A DNA stretch of 64,000 nt from Mesostigma viride (lineage: Eukaryota > Streptophyta > Mesostigmatophyceae > Mesostigmatales > Mesostigmataceae), in contig RPFO01000165.1 in assembly GCA_009746045.1 (NCBI GenBank), forward strand, positions 2,147,521 to 2,211,520, in the 5' to 3' direction. The notes below the pieces were generated by a model, which was not told where the DNA came from, searched no databases, and worked only from the letters and a program-made list of their open reading frames with translations. How positions within the stretch are numbered: position 1 is the first letter of the stretch; every line of letters begins with the position of its first letter. A program made the position numbers and the translations under genes. This document shows positions 21,816 through 31,477 of this stretch, piece after piece.

Positions 21816-22767
21816 GTTGTACAAGCTAACGCTTATACTTTTTATGCGCAAACCTTTTAGCTAAGGTTAACGCATATTCTTACATCCTGCGCAGGATGTA
21901 AGAATATGCGTTAACCTTAGCTAAAAGGTTTGCGCATAAAAAGTATAAGCGTTAGCTTGTACAACTTAAAACCTTTGCGCGTTGGGGCGGAATATTAAGC
22001 GGCTCCCTAACTAGGGTTTACTTCCGCATCGACTTACTAATTCGATATCGAATTACTGATTCGATATTAATTAATCCCGGGAAGGTCCGATATCTACCTC
22101 GCTAGGCGATTAATTAGGTCCGACCGGTGCCCCGGCGGATCCTCCCAAATAATCCCTACTCGGCACTGGCCCCACGAGGTTTCGAACCCATGACTTCCGC
22201 GCCGCGCCGGTTCTAAGTTGTACAAGCTAACGCTTATACTTTTTATGCGCAAACCTTTTAGCTAAGGTTAACGCATATTCTTACATCCTGCGCAGGATGT
22301 AAGAATATGCGTTAACCTTAGCTAAAAGGTTTGCGCATAAAAAGTATAAGCGTTAGCTTGTACAACTTAGAACCGGCGCGGCGCGGAAGTCATGGGTTCG
22401 AAACCTCGTGGGGCCAGTGCCGAGTAGGGATTATTTGGGAGGATCCGCCGGGGCACCGGTCGGACCTAATTAATCGCCTAGCGAGGTAGATATCGGACCT
22501 TCCCGGGATTAATTAATATCGAATCAGTAATTCGATATCGAATTAGTAAGTCGATGCGGAAGTAAACCCTAGTTAGGGAGCCGCTTAATATTCCGCCCCA
22601 ACGCGCAAAGGTTTTAAGTTGTACAAGCTAACGCTTATACTTTTTATGCGCAAACCTTTTAGCTAAGGTTAACGCATATTCTTACATCCTGCGCAGGATG
22701 TAAGAATATGCGTTAACCTTAGCTAAAAGGTTTGCGCATAAAAAGTATAAGCGTTAGCTTGTACAAC
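21816..22767. repeat. Perfect 952-bp palindrome with three nested 150-bp palindromes
   Basis: Reading both strands, 21816-22291 is the exact reverse complement of 22292-22767. Within it, 21816-21965, 22217-22366 and 22618-22767 are the same 150-bp perfect palindrome, beginning GTTGTACAAGCTAACG and centred on ATCCTGCGCAGGAT. The two 251-bp segments between them are inverted copies of each other and contain a tRNA B-box-like GGGTTCGAAACC. There is no ORF. It is inserted with the next palindrome in unit 3 of the tandem array. Confidence 0.97.
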
Positions 22768-22768
22768 T

Positions 22769-23216
22769 GAATTAACTTGGGTGCTCGGAAGTGGTTATTC
22801 CGGGCAAAATAGTGTTCCGGCCCGATTTGCCTCAGGCGGCAAAAAGGTTCCGGCACTATTTAAGGTAACTAAAACCTGTGCAACTTGGAGGTCAGGGGTT
22901 CGAATCCTCACTGAGGCAGCTCCGGCGCATTTAGTGGTGCGTGCTCAGCGGCCTAGGCGGATGTCTCGGGCTCTTCGTCCCCCCTCCACGAGGCCAGGTT
23001 TTAGTTACGTTAAATAGTGACGGAACCTTTTGCCGCCTGAGGCAAATCGGGCCGGAACACTATTTTGCCCGGAATAACCACTTCCGAGCACCCAAGTTAA
23101 TTCGGCCGAATTAACTTGGGTGCTCGGAAGTGGTTATTCCGGGCAAAATAGTGTTCCGGCCCGATTTGCCTCAGGCGGCAAAAGGTTCCGTCACTATTTA
23201 ACGTAACTAAAACCTG
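22769..23216. repeat. Three-armed foldback repeat, including a perfect 222-bp palindrome
   Basis: One arm of about 110 bp starting GAATTAACTTGGGTGC occurs at 22769-22878 (+), 22995-23103 (-) and 23108-23216 (+). Arms two and three form an exact 222-bp palindrome centred at 23105/23106. Arm one differs at a few positions. The 116-bp spacer between arms one and two holds a B-box-like GGGGTTCGAATCC at 22895-22907. Confidence 0.93.
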
Positions 23217-23632
23217 ACTGAGCGCTGATAGAATCTTAACTTTGCTGAAATCAAAAGTGCTACGAAATTTAGCCCTGAACGCATGCTAAACGTGGCCTGA
23301 AGTCGTTTTTCGTTGATCGGTCACTAGTTTCGAGCAATAAAAACGAATCCAAGCCGAGTTCAGGCCGAATTTTCGTAGTTCCGAGGAATAAAAATTGATT
23401 TGGAAGATTTCCCCGTGAGGGACGGAGCGTGAAATCAACGGTGCAGGGGGCCGGCGCGAGCGCGCGCGATGGGAAGCCCCGAAAGGGAGGGTCGAGCGTT
23501 CGCCCCCCGGCGTAGTGGCCGGCCCGGTAGGCGGGCGCTTCGCCCGGCGCGCGGAAGCTTTCGGCAGAGGCCTCAGGGCCCCTGGTGGCGTAGTGCGTCC
23601 GAAAAAGTGGGGGGCCTTGGCCCCCCCACCTT

Positions 23633-24225
23633 GTCCCCTTCTAGTGACTACGATTAACCCCAACGCAAAAGTTTGGCGAACCATGAGGCCCGAAAAGTGG
23701 CCCGTACAAAAACCGCGAGCGCAGGGCGACCGATAGTCAGGGCGATTCGGAGATCCGCGGTGGCGCCCAATCGGAGCAGTTGCCCGAAAAGTGGCAAACT
23801 AGGGAGATCGAGTCTCACACGTTCTGAACGGGGGCTGAAACGGCGGTTACGTCCAGATCCGGTTCAGCACTTTTGCGGGCAGGTGCATGGGAGGCCAGCC
23901 AATGGCCGCGGCCAGATAAAAATACGGAACCCGGCACGATGTCGGCTTGTTGTGAGGCCGTCAAACTCTTGGCACGAAGCATCTCTAACCAAACAAGCCG
24001 CCGTAGGTTAACGCTTCTGCGACGCACAAGTACAACAGCTCGGAGTATAGAACCCGCCGTCCTCAAGTTTCGTAGCGTTCAGTGAGACAAGTCGACGGAA
24101 TGTCCAGAAAATGTAAAGAAACGGTCATACGTTGGGCGTTATGGCCGTTTTCCTGTCCGCATTTCGTTCAGAAACCGTTTCACTGAGTGTTTCCGTAGCA
24201 ATTTTCGATTCAGACCGACATTTAA
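23633..24225. repeat. Unit 4 of the array, left part
   Basis: The unit continues after the 30-kb nested insertion at 54150-54686. Left and right parts together give about 1.13 kb. The break is at TTAA (24222-24225). Confidence 0.85.
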
Positions 24226-24270
24226 CCCTTAGTCGGGAAACCACCCGACCTGTCGGGTGGTTTGACTAAC

Positions 24271-24887
24271 AGTTAACGTAAAGGATTTACGTTAGATGGA
24301 TAGAGATTGTTACGCTCTTTCCAACGGCACCTTGAACGCCTCATTTGGTTAAGGAACGTAAAAGTTATGACGTTTCCTAGGCTGTGCCGACAGTACCCGG
24401 CGCGCCACTGTGGGCGCGTACGGACACAGGATGTACAAGTGTCACTTTGATAGTCCGCAGGACGTTGACAGGACTTGTACAGGACTTGATGGTCAATTGA
24501 TAGGTAGGCGCACTGTAGCGCGCCAGGACCTATGAGACAATTGATGCTGAGTAGTGTACGGATAGGTCCACAGGACTAGCCGTATGGACAATTGATAGAT
24601 CTGCGCGCCAAAGGCGTGCCAGAGTCTGTGTAATCAATTGATTGACAGTTCAGCTGTGACAGTGCAGCTGAATACTTGGACGCGTCCCTAGCAAGCTATA
24701 TGAGTGACTTGGTCACACCGGGACGCTAGTTCTTGCGTGCACGTTCTCTTGGCACTGCGACCCTGTCGTCTGTGCTGCGTGCAGTCTTGGAAGTGACGTG
24801 ACTTACGTCTGTGTTTCCTGATTATTAATAAAGGCAACTTCCTGCAAGAACCATGGCGGAATTCGTGGCATTCTTACCCTCACAACT
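24271..24887 (+). repeat. 5' LTR of element B
   Basis: The 617-bp direct repeat opens AGTTAACGTAAAGG and closes TACCCTCACAACT. An ATTAATAAAGG near 24825 may serve 3'-end formation. The partner is 31478-32094. Confidence 0.93.
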
Positions 24888-24911
24888 CGTATTACACGCT
24901 CTGTCAAAAAG

Positions 24912-25622
24912 ATGCCAAATTCGGAAGAATTTCGGATTCCGGACGATGAGGAAATAGCCGCTCCGCCGGCTGGTTCTTCGTCAAGACCGACGGTGCCGTC
25001 GTGGCAGCAATTGCTCGACGAAGTAACGGTCTCGCTCGACGAGCTTCATCGTCAGCAGCGTGCAGCTCACGCATTGCTCGGGGATAACCCCGAGGACCCC
25101 GATTTGCCAGCACTGGTGCCGGCAATCCGCAACCTGTTGGACCAGATTCGAAACATTTTATCGACATTTACGGTCCAGGTGCGGGGAGGTTTGCGGTCGG
25201 TGACCGAAGTCACGACTGCCATTGAGGAGTTGGACAACGTCCTCTCTTCACTCACCGGTTACCAGAGAAACCTGCAAAACTGGGCATCGCTACGCACGGG
25301 GGGCGCGCCGGCGGTGTCGACAAATTTGTTTCAGGATCTCGCGCTGTTATCGCTGCTCACTCGCGGCGTACGCAGTCGTGAGCGCCAGGTTTTAATTAAC
25401 CTGGTGGCATTTCTCGCCTCTGTGCGAGAGTGGATTCCCGCGGGGTGGGAATTATTGACGATCTTTACACATCCTCTGCGCCTCGTCGCGCGTCGGCGCG
25501 TCGCAACTTACGCGGCGGGGAGCACGCCGGTTTTAATTCATACCGGTGCAGGTCCGGAGCTGGATATGGAGGATCGTGAGTTCGTATACACGTACTGCGA
25601 CTTCAGGGGCCTTGACTACTAG
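24912..25622 (+). CDS. ORF0 of element B, unknown 236-aa protein
   Basis: The ORF begins with ATG 24 nt after the 5' LTR and precedes gag. I do not recognise it. The N-terminal 30 residues are acidic and Pro-rich. The rest looks helical (LLDEVTVSLDELHRQQ, IRNILSTFTVQVRGG, IEELDNVLSSLTGYQ), followed by a more hydrophobic part (VLINLVAFLASVREW) and a basic RLVARRRV patch. No zinc finger or enzyme motif is visible. Element D has an ORF in the same place, also helical, with no clear similarity by eye. It could be an extra structural protein or an N-terminal gag domain translated separately. Confidence 0.65.
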   Translation: MPNSEEFRIPDDEEIAAPPAGSSSRPTVPSWQQLLDEVTVSLDELHRQQRAAHALLGDNPEDPDLPALVPAIRNLLDQIRNILSTFTVQVRGGLRSVTEVTTAIEELDNVLSSLTGYQRNLQNWASLRTGGAPAVSTNLFQDLALLSLLTRGVRSRERQVLINLVAFLASVREWIPAGWELLTIFTHPLRLVARRRVATYAAGSTPVLIHTGAGPELDMEDREFVYTYCDFRGLDY

Positions 25623-25790
25623 TCGGCCTAATTTTCTTTGCAGTACTCGTCGACATTTTTTTGTCGAATTTTCAGCGGCAATTCGCGGGGCGGCAGCGAC
25701 ACCGGCGCAGGCGGCAGTGGCGACACAAAAATTTTGTACATATTTTCTGCTGCTTTGTTAAGGTGTTCTTTGAATAGCTGGTAGTGCAGG

Positions 25791-26905
25791 ATGGCTGAGG
25801 GACGCCGTAGCAAGGGTCCAGCCAGTGGGAATAATAATGGGGGTGCTGGTAGTGGAACCGCTCACGTAGATGACGTGGGGCTTACCGGAGAGATTACCAA
25901 CCTTCCTCACAATAATAATAATGCACAAGCTATTCATGGCTTTGATCTTACCACACAGGGTCTTTTAATTGTCAATCAGTTGCAGCCTGTAACCTCAGAC
26001 TCCAAGCCTAAGCAGGCTGAAGAGTTTGTGGAGGGATTGGAAGGGTTCCCTAGCTTGTACGGTGGTACAAATTACTATCAAATCTGGATAGGCAGTAGCA
26101 CTTTTGGCAAGTGTACTGACCAGATTAAGGACCTAACCAGGGAGTGCAAAAAGGCCAATAAGGCCTGGGCACTGTACGTGGCTGAGCTGAAGGAGCTGCT
26201 GGAGACCAACGAAAGAAGGTCGGCATCCATTGGCAGGACAAGTACCAAGGGTGGGAGGTCAAGGGGGACCTGATCCAGAACTTTCTCAACTATTGTAAGA
26301 TGGTTGAGGAGGGCAGGGCTCACGGCTTTAATGTCGCTGATAACATAGCCCTAACCAACTGGCTCAAGGTTTCTGGGCTGGATAAGGCGACACGTGGCTC
26401 CTTAAAAGTCATGTGTGCCCCACACTCTACCCTGAAGGCCTACAAGGTCATCATTAAACAAGCTCTCGAGGCAGAGGAGCTGTTTGAGGGTGGAGTGCCA
26501 GCAGTGAAGGCTACCCAGGCAGGCGGGCGTACCCAGGGTGGCTCCAAGACGTCTGAGGCTGACCGAAGCCAAGGAGGGCGTAGGGGCAACCATCACAAGC
26601 GCAAGGGAGATCATTCACCTGATTCTGACAGGAGGTCACACTCCAAGTCGGTGTTCAGGCGGGTGGGTGGTCAGCCCAAGCAGGGCAACGCGTCTGACAA
26701 TGGGGGCAGTGGCCAGGGCAAGTCCAAGATACAATGCTACCTGTGCAAGGGGTGGGGGCACATCAAGAAGGAGTGTCCCAGCTTCAAGAAGTCCCAGGGC
26801 CAGGGCAGCAACAAGAATAACAACAACAACAAGAAGAACAACAACAAGTCCCAGGCAGGCCAGCCTTCAAAGGGCAGTCAGCAAGAAGACAACAAGGAGC
26901 AGTGA
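25791..26905 (+). pseudogene. Gag of element B (one frameshift)
   Basis: The first frame (25791-26273) covers the N-terminal and capsid parts. The second (26300-26905) continues with MVEEGRAHGFNVADN and ends in a zinc knuckle CYLCKGWGHIKKEC and an Asn/Lys-rich tail. The shift falls near 26212-26220 and would be closed by one more A in GAAAGAAGG. The segment WEVKGDL...GRAHGFNV aligns by eye with FEIKGTV...GAKHGFNL of element D gag, so the two gags are homologous. Confidence 0.85.
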
Positions 26906-27046
26906 CTGTCTGAGGCAACCCCTACACACCTTAATTCACCCAAGGGGGAGGCCAGGTGCTCCAATGCAGATTTTATATCTGGGCAACAAGAGGGTGATCT
27001 CCAGGTTCAGTGTGGCCCCAGGTCACCTGGAGAGGTACAGGTTCCT

Positions 27047-28651
27047 ATGAAGACGTCCTTGACAGCTGATGCAGCTGTAAGAATGTCTGACCCTATGCAT
27101 CCTCGTGCTGGGCACGAGGGTGGACCTCTCATTTTGAGAGAAACCAATGTACAACCACAGAGGGGTGTGAAGGCCTCTGGTGGTATGCATGTGGTCCCTG
27201 CTGGCGGTCCAGGTGTTGGGCATGAGCAGGGTGACTCAGGCTCTGAGTCAGAACAGGATGGAAGTCAGCATGGTGATGCTGGACAACCTGACAGCACAGT
27301 CCTGACTGTGCCAGGGACTGCTTCCTCTGTGTACCAGGAGTTGGGTGCCCGAATCCACAACATGTTTGGGCATGCCACTTCTCTGTCAAACAACTTTGCC
27401 TTCCGTATGGGCAGGGCACCCCTTCTTAAGGCGTGTCAGCAAGCTGCCTCACGGTGTAAGTGCCAGTTGTCCTCCAACAAGCCCAGGAAATCACATGCCA
27501 AAGCTCTACCTCAGAGCATTGGTGATCTGCAGTGTGATATCCAACACATCAGGGGCATGCAACTGTTGGTGTGCGTGGACAGGTACACGAAATACAAGGT
27601 GCTGGAGCATTTACCTTCTATGAAGAACAGGTACTTGCTGGCTGCCCTGCAGAATGTAAGAGCCAAGTTTCCTACCACAAGGATCCAGGTGGACATGCAG
27701 TTTCAGCATCTCAAGGGTGATCCTACCCTTCCTGAGTTGCTGGTTACACCTAGGGAGGCTCATGGGCAGCAGGGTGCTATCGAGAGGGCAATCCAGGAGG
27801 TCAAGAAATTGATCATCTCTGAAGACTGGGTACCCTTGTCTGCACCTGCACTTGTCAGGAGTGCATGGCTGAGGAACGTGGAGCAGCAGCTGAACAGCAG
27901 GGTTAACTTCTACTATGATGGAGTTGCTGTCAGCCCAATGGGTCTATATCATGGCCTGTGCCCACCACATGTGCTGGAGGGCTGGAAACATGCTGCACAT
28001 GTCACCTTTGCCAAGCTGAGGGAGAAGGACCGGGGTTGGAAGATGCTGGAGCCACAAGTGGGTCAGAAGGTCCTAGCTTGGAAGGAACCTAGCCTTTATG
28101 GCAAACGTGGTAGCTGGAGTCCTGGGGTGGTTACCCAGGTTGATGAAGCTAGCCACGCATGCTTGGTCAGCATGGAGGACGAACCAAAGCATGTACACCG
28201 GCTGAGTTGGTCATATGTCAAGCCTAACCTGATGAATGAGGGCAGTCAGGCACAAGGCTCACAGGATCTGCAGGATTTTCAGGTCCCAGGTGACATCACT
28301 GACGCAACGACCACATCTGTTGCAGGGGAATCTGTCAGCCCTGGCCAGGTTGCAGAGGTACTTGTTGAACAGGCTGCAAGGTCAACAGCTGGGGAGTCAA
28401 CTGTCAAGCCCAAGGCACTAACCAAGCCCAGGGGGACAAGTTTGGCTGGATTGATTGGGGCTCTACAAAGGGCCAAGAAGCAGCCCAAGGTAGCCAAGCT
28501 CAGGTGGCATGGCAATCTGGGGCTGGACACTGCCTTAGAGGTAGACACTAATTCTCAGGTTCCATCATTGGGACCAGGGCTGCAGCAGGGTACAGCATGT
28601 CTGAACCCAGCTATCAGTTTGTGTCTGACTTCAGTGGCGGGGTACACGTGA
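27047..28651 (+). CDS. Integrase and start of protease, element B
   Basis: The 534-residue frame has an HHCC-type zinc finger (RIHNMFGHA...CKCQ) and an integrase core. The core's triad is Asp at 27536 (LQCDIQHI), Asp at 27692 (RIQVDMQF) and Glu at 27782 (GAIERAIQEV). An SH3-like C-terminal part follows, WKEPSLYGKRGSWSPGVV to HRLSWSYVKP. The protease opens after the integrase at LEVDTNSQV. A one-base loss at about 28560 (GTTCC for GTTTCC) then throws it out of frame. Gag ends in a stop 141 nt upstream, in contrast to element C, where gag and integrase share a frame. Confidence 0.88.
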   Translation: MKTSLTADAAVRMSDPMHPRAGHEGGPLILRETNVQPQRGVKASGGMHVVPAGGPGVGHEQGDSGSESEQDGSQHGDAGQPDSTVLTVPGTASSVYQELGARIHNMFGHATSLSNNFAFRMGRAPLLKACQQAASRCKCQLSSNKPRKSHAKALPQSIGDLQCDIQHIRGMQLLVCVDRYTKYKVLEHLPSMKNRYLLAALQNVRAKFPTTRIQVDMQFQHLKGDPTLPELLVTPREAHGQQGAIERAIQEVKKLIISEDWVPLSAPALVRSAWLRNVEQQLNSRVNFYYDGVAVSPMGLYHGLCPPHVLEGWKHAAHVTFAKLREKDRGWKMLEPQVGQKVLAWKEPSLYGKRGSWSPGVVTQVDEASHACLVSMEDEPKHVHRLSWSYVKPNLMNEGSQAQGSQDLQDFQVPGDITDATTTSVAGESVSPGQVAEVLVEQAARSTAGESTVKPKALTKPRGTSLAGLIGALQRAKKQPKVAKLRWHGNLGLDTALEVDTNSQVPSLGPGLQQGTACLNPAISLCLTSVAGYT

Positions 28652-28768
28652 AGGTACTGGGTGAGGTATTCATTCCTATCCTTGGACAGGACACTGCTTT
28701 TTGTGTCTTGGAGGGCTATCAAGGACCTGCTCTTCTGGGGCAGAATTTCCTATGCCAGGATGGGTAGT
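28535..28768 (+). pseudogene. Retropepsin-like protease domain of element B
   Basis: EVDTNSQV is followed, in the shifted frame, by SDFSGGVHVKVLGEVFIPIL and PALLGQNFL, the flap and ILG parts of a retropepsin. It lies downstream of the integrase and upstream of RT. The active-site Gly of DTG is replaced by Asn, as in element D. A second one-base loss near 28766 separates it from the RT frame. Confidence 0.8.
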
Positions 28769-30528
28769 GATCACGTCCTCTCTCCTGACTAAGGAAGGGG
28801 CTGGTCAGGTCCCACTGATTAATTTCAGGACCACTCACCTATCACGTGCAGTAACCAGGACGGTTAAGCGTGTGCAAGTGTGCCAGGGGCAGGAGCCCTT
28901 GGTTGATGACCTCATACTGCCAGCTGCTAGTCATCCAAGCAGTTTGGGCATTGGTCCTCACTCACTTGCTGGACACAGCCCTATCAACTACCAAGGCCTG
29001 GTGAAGCTCATGTCCTCTCCCATTATGTGTCCCCAGGTCACACTGGGTCTGATTAAATCTGGGGAGGACTGGATCTCCAAGAAATGCGTGGAACCTGTCA
29101 ATGACCTGCCTCCTGCACGACGTCTACTCAAGCTCAAGTTTGTCATCAAGATGAAGGAGGTGGACGGGGTCAAGGTACCACATGTCAGGCCAGTGCTGAA
29201 TGAGTTCAAGGGTACTGGTGAGTGCACTGCTGAGGAGTTGTATACCCCTGGCATGCTGCATGATACTTGGAGGCTGCTGCTGTGTGTCTTTCTAGGCCTT
29301 CTCAACAAGGGCTTGGACTATGGCTCAGTGGTGATAGACTTCAAGAGGGCATTTCTGGAGGGTGATGCAGATGTGGCACAGGAAAAGTGGGAGGGCAAGA
29401 CGCCTTTCTATGTTAGGGTGCCTGCTGTATGGAAAAGGGACATCCACACGGAGTTCCTTAAAATCCTCAAGGGCCTGGAGGGCCTGAGGTCAAGTCCAAT
29501 AATCTGGAGGGAGACTCTCAACCGTTTCCTGAAGGAGCATTGCAACTTGAAGGTCTCTCCTGTAGACCCCTGTCTGTTTCTGGGGCAATGGGAAGGCCTG
29601 CCAGTGTATGCTTCGCTGCACGGGGATGACCTACATCTGATAGCTCCCACGTCGTGGCTTAAGGAGCTGATCTCCATCATTAAGTCCAAGTTTCCTCTGG
29701 GTAGGGAGCAATGGCAGGTGGAGAATGAGCCTCTGCTGTTTGTGGGCATGGAGGCCACACTGGTGAAGAAGGGGGGAGTGGCGTATGCTGCTGGTGGGGG
29801 GCAATGACTATCAAGAGACCCTCATTAGCAAGCTTCCTCCAACCATCACACAGGCACTGTGTCCCATGGTGAGGGGCATGGTTGCTTGGGTGGCAGGCAT
29901 TTCCAGGCCAGACCTTATGGTCATAGCCAGGTTGCCTGATGACATGCTGGTGGAGCTAGGGTCTGCCAAGGTGGCTGATCAGGTCAGGGCTTCATCTGGC
30001 ATTCTGTTGTCTGCAGTGGATTTATCACAACCCATTTGCATGGAGCTGTATGTGGATAGCTCAATGGACAGCAGGCAGGTCTCCAAGGTCAGGGGCAGGG
30101 CTGCAGGGCTCTTTGTGCTCAGACAGGAAGGCCTGGGGAGTTTGGTGAGCTGGTTTAGTCGCCTGCACAAACGGGTGGCTGTCAGCAGTGATGTGGCAGA
30201 ATGCAGGGCTATTTGTGAAGGCATTCACACAAGCCTTTATCTGAAGGAGTTGCTTCATCAGATGACTTCTAACACTCCTTGGCCACTTCAGGTTACCACT
30301 CTTCTAAAAACAGACTCCATGGGGATGGTGCAGTTTGTGCACAGGCAGATGGCCAGAAGTAGGGACTTGGATTATCTCCTTCTTAAGGAGTTGTCCTCCT
30401 TGGCCAATATTGAGCATATCCCTGGGGTTGACAATCCTGCTGATGCTTTGACCAAGCTAGTGCAGAAGGCAGCAGTGCAATACAAGGTTCTTCAGTCTCT
30501 GATGGACCCATCTCAGCAAGCTGTCTAA
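28769..30528 (+). pseudogene. RT and RNase H of element B
   Basis: RT motifs appear as KFVIKMKEVDG, ELYTPGMLHDTWRLL, VVIDFKRAFLEGDAD, EGLRSSPIIWRETL and the catalytic HGDDLHLI, in a frame reaching 29807. After a run of six G near 29770 the frame changes, with one extra G needed, to 29785-30528. That frame holds RNase H: LYVDSSMDSRQV, AECRAICEGIHTSL, LLKTDSMGMVQFV and GVDNPADALTKL. The fold is copia-like, but the polymerase motif HGDD replaces YVDD. Confidence 0.87.
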
Positions 30529-31477
30529 GCTGGTGCATGGTTATAGGGCATTGGAGAGCAGATTGTGTGGTAGTGTCAGCATTGTGACTGGCATAATACC
30601 TGTATTTTAGTCTGTACTAAGGCTCATGGACCATGGTACACTCACTCTGATTTTAATCAGGATACAGCCAGGTTTTGGCTGGGGTTCATGCTGTTGACTA
30701 CACAAGGTTGACAGGTCCATTACAGACCATGTATTCTATTTTAAAAGAAATGTATATTTGTACATACTTCTCACAATGGTCTGGGAACCTTTATTCTGGG
30801 GTTTATAGGGCGGGGTTCGATTCCCTGGTATTATGTTTCTACAAGCTGGCCTGTTCAGGTGTTTGCCTGTTCAGACTTCCCTAGTTCCCCAGGGCAGGAT
30901 TTAATTGTTGCCTATGTGTTTCATTTTGTCATTTGTTTGCTGTGGCAGTTTACCATCTGGCAAGTAGACGGGCGCCGTAAGACGGGCGCCAATAGACCCC
31001 TGTTGAGAGAATGACAGGCAAACTATTGTAATACGCCTTACTTTGTCAAGTGGTATTTTAATTGTCATGGATTTATTGTACTTATATTGAATATGTACTG
31101 GGTTTTATGGGATTAGTATCTGGGATTAATGTAACTCACCGCCAGAAGGTCATTGTACTGGAGGCTCTACCGAGGTGATGGGATTAATTCCTGGAGAAGA
31201 CCTCATAGAATTAACCTGTATGTATTTAATTTTGTGTGCTTCTAATATCTGGTGGTACTCTGTAATGCCACTTCCATAGGTTTTTATCCATTTCTCATGA
31301 ATGGTTTTCCCTGTGGCAGATCTGTTTCTTTTCCAGTTCCTTAAAAGAAAGGGCTGGGGGAATGGCATTGGCCATTAAAGACATCTGTTCAAGCTTCAAG
31401 CTGGAGTGAAGGACATTTCAAGCTACTTCAAGGGTCCCTGGCAGGGGATGTGATCCCTAAAGAAAAGAAGGGATTGG
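30529..31477 (+). other. 3' non-coding region of element B
   Basis: This carries a T-arm-like hairpin CGGGGTTCGATTCCCTG at 30811-30827 and two GGGCGCC motifs at 30970-30976 and 30984-30990. Element D has the same arrangement. The purine-rich tract before the LTR ends at 31477. Confidence 0.6.

Larger units (their letters stand above)
21097..23632. repeat. Unit 3 of the array, split by palindromic elements
   Basis: Array sequence runs 21097-21815 and resumes at about 23217 after GACTGAGCGCTGATAG. About 1.14 kb remains once the palindromic insert is removed. Confidence 0.8.
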
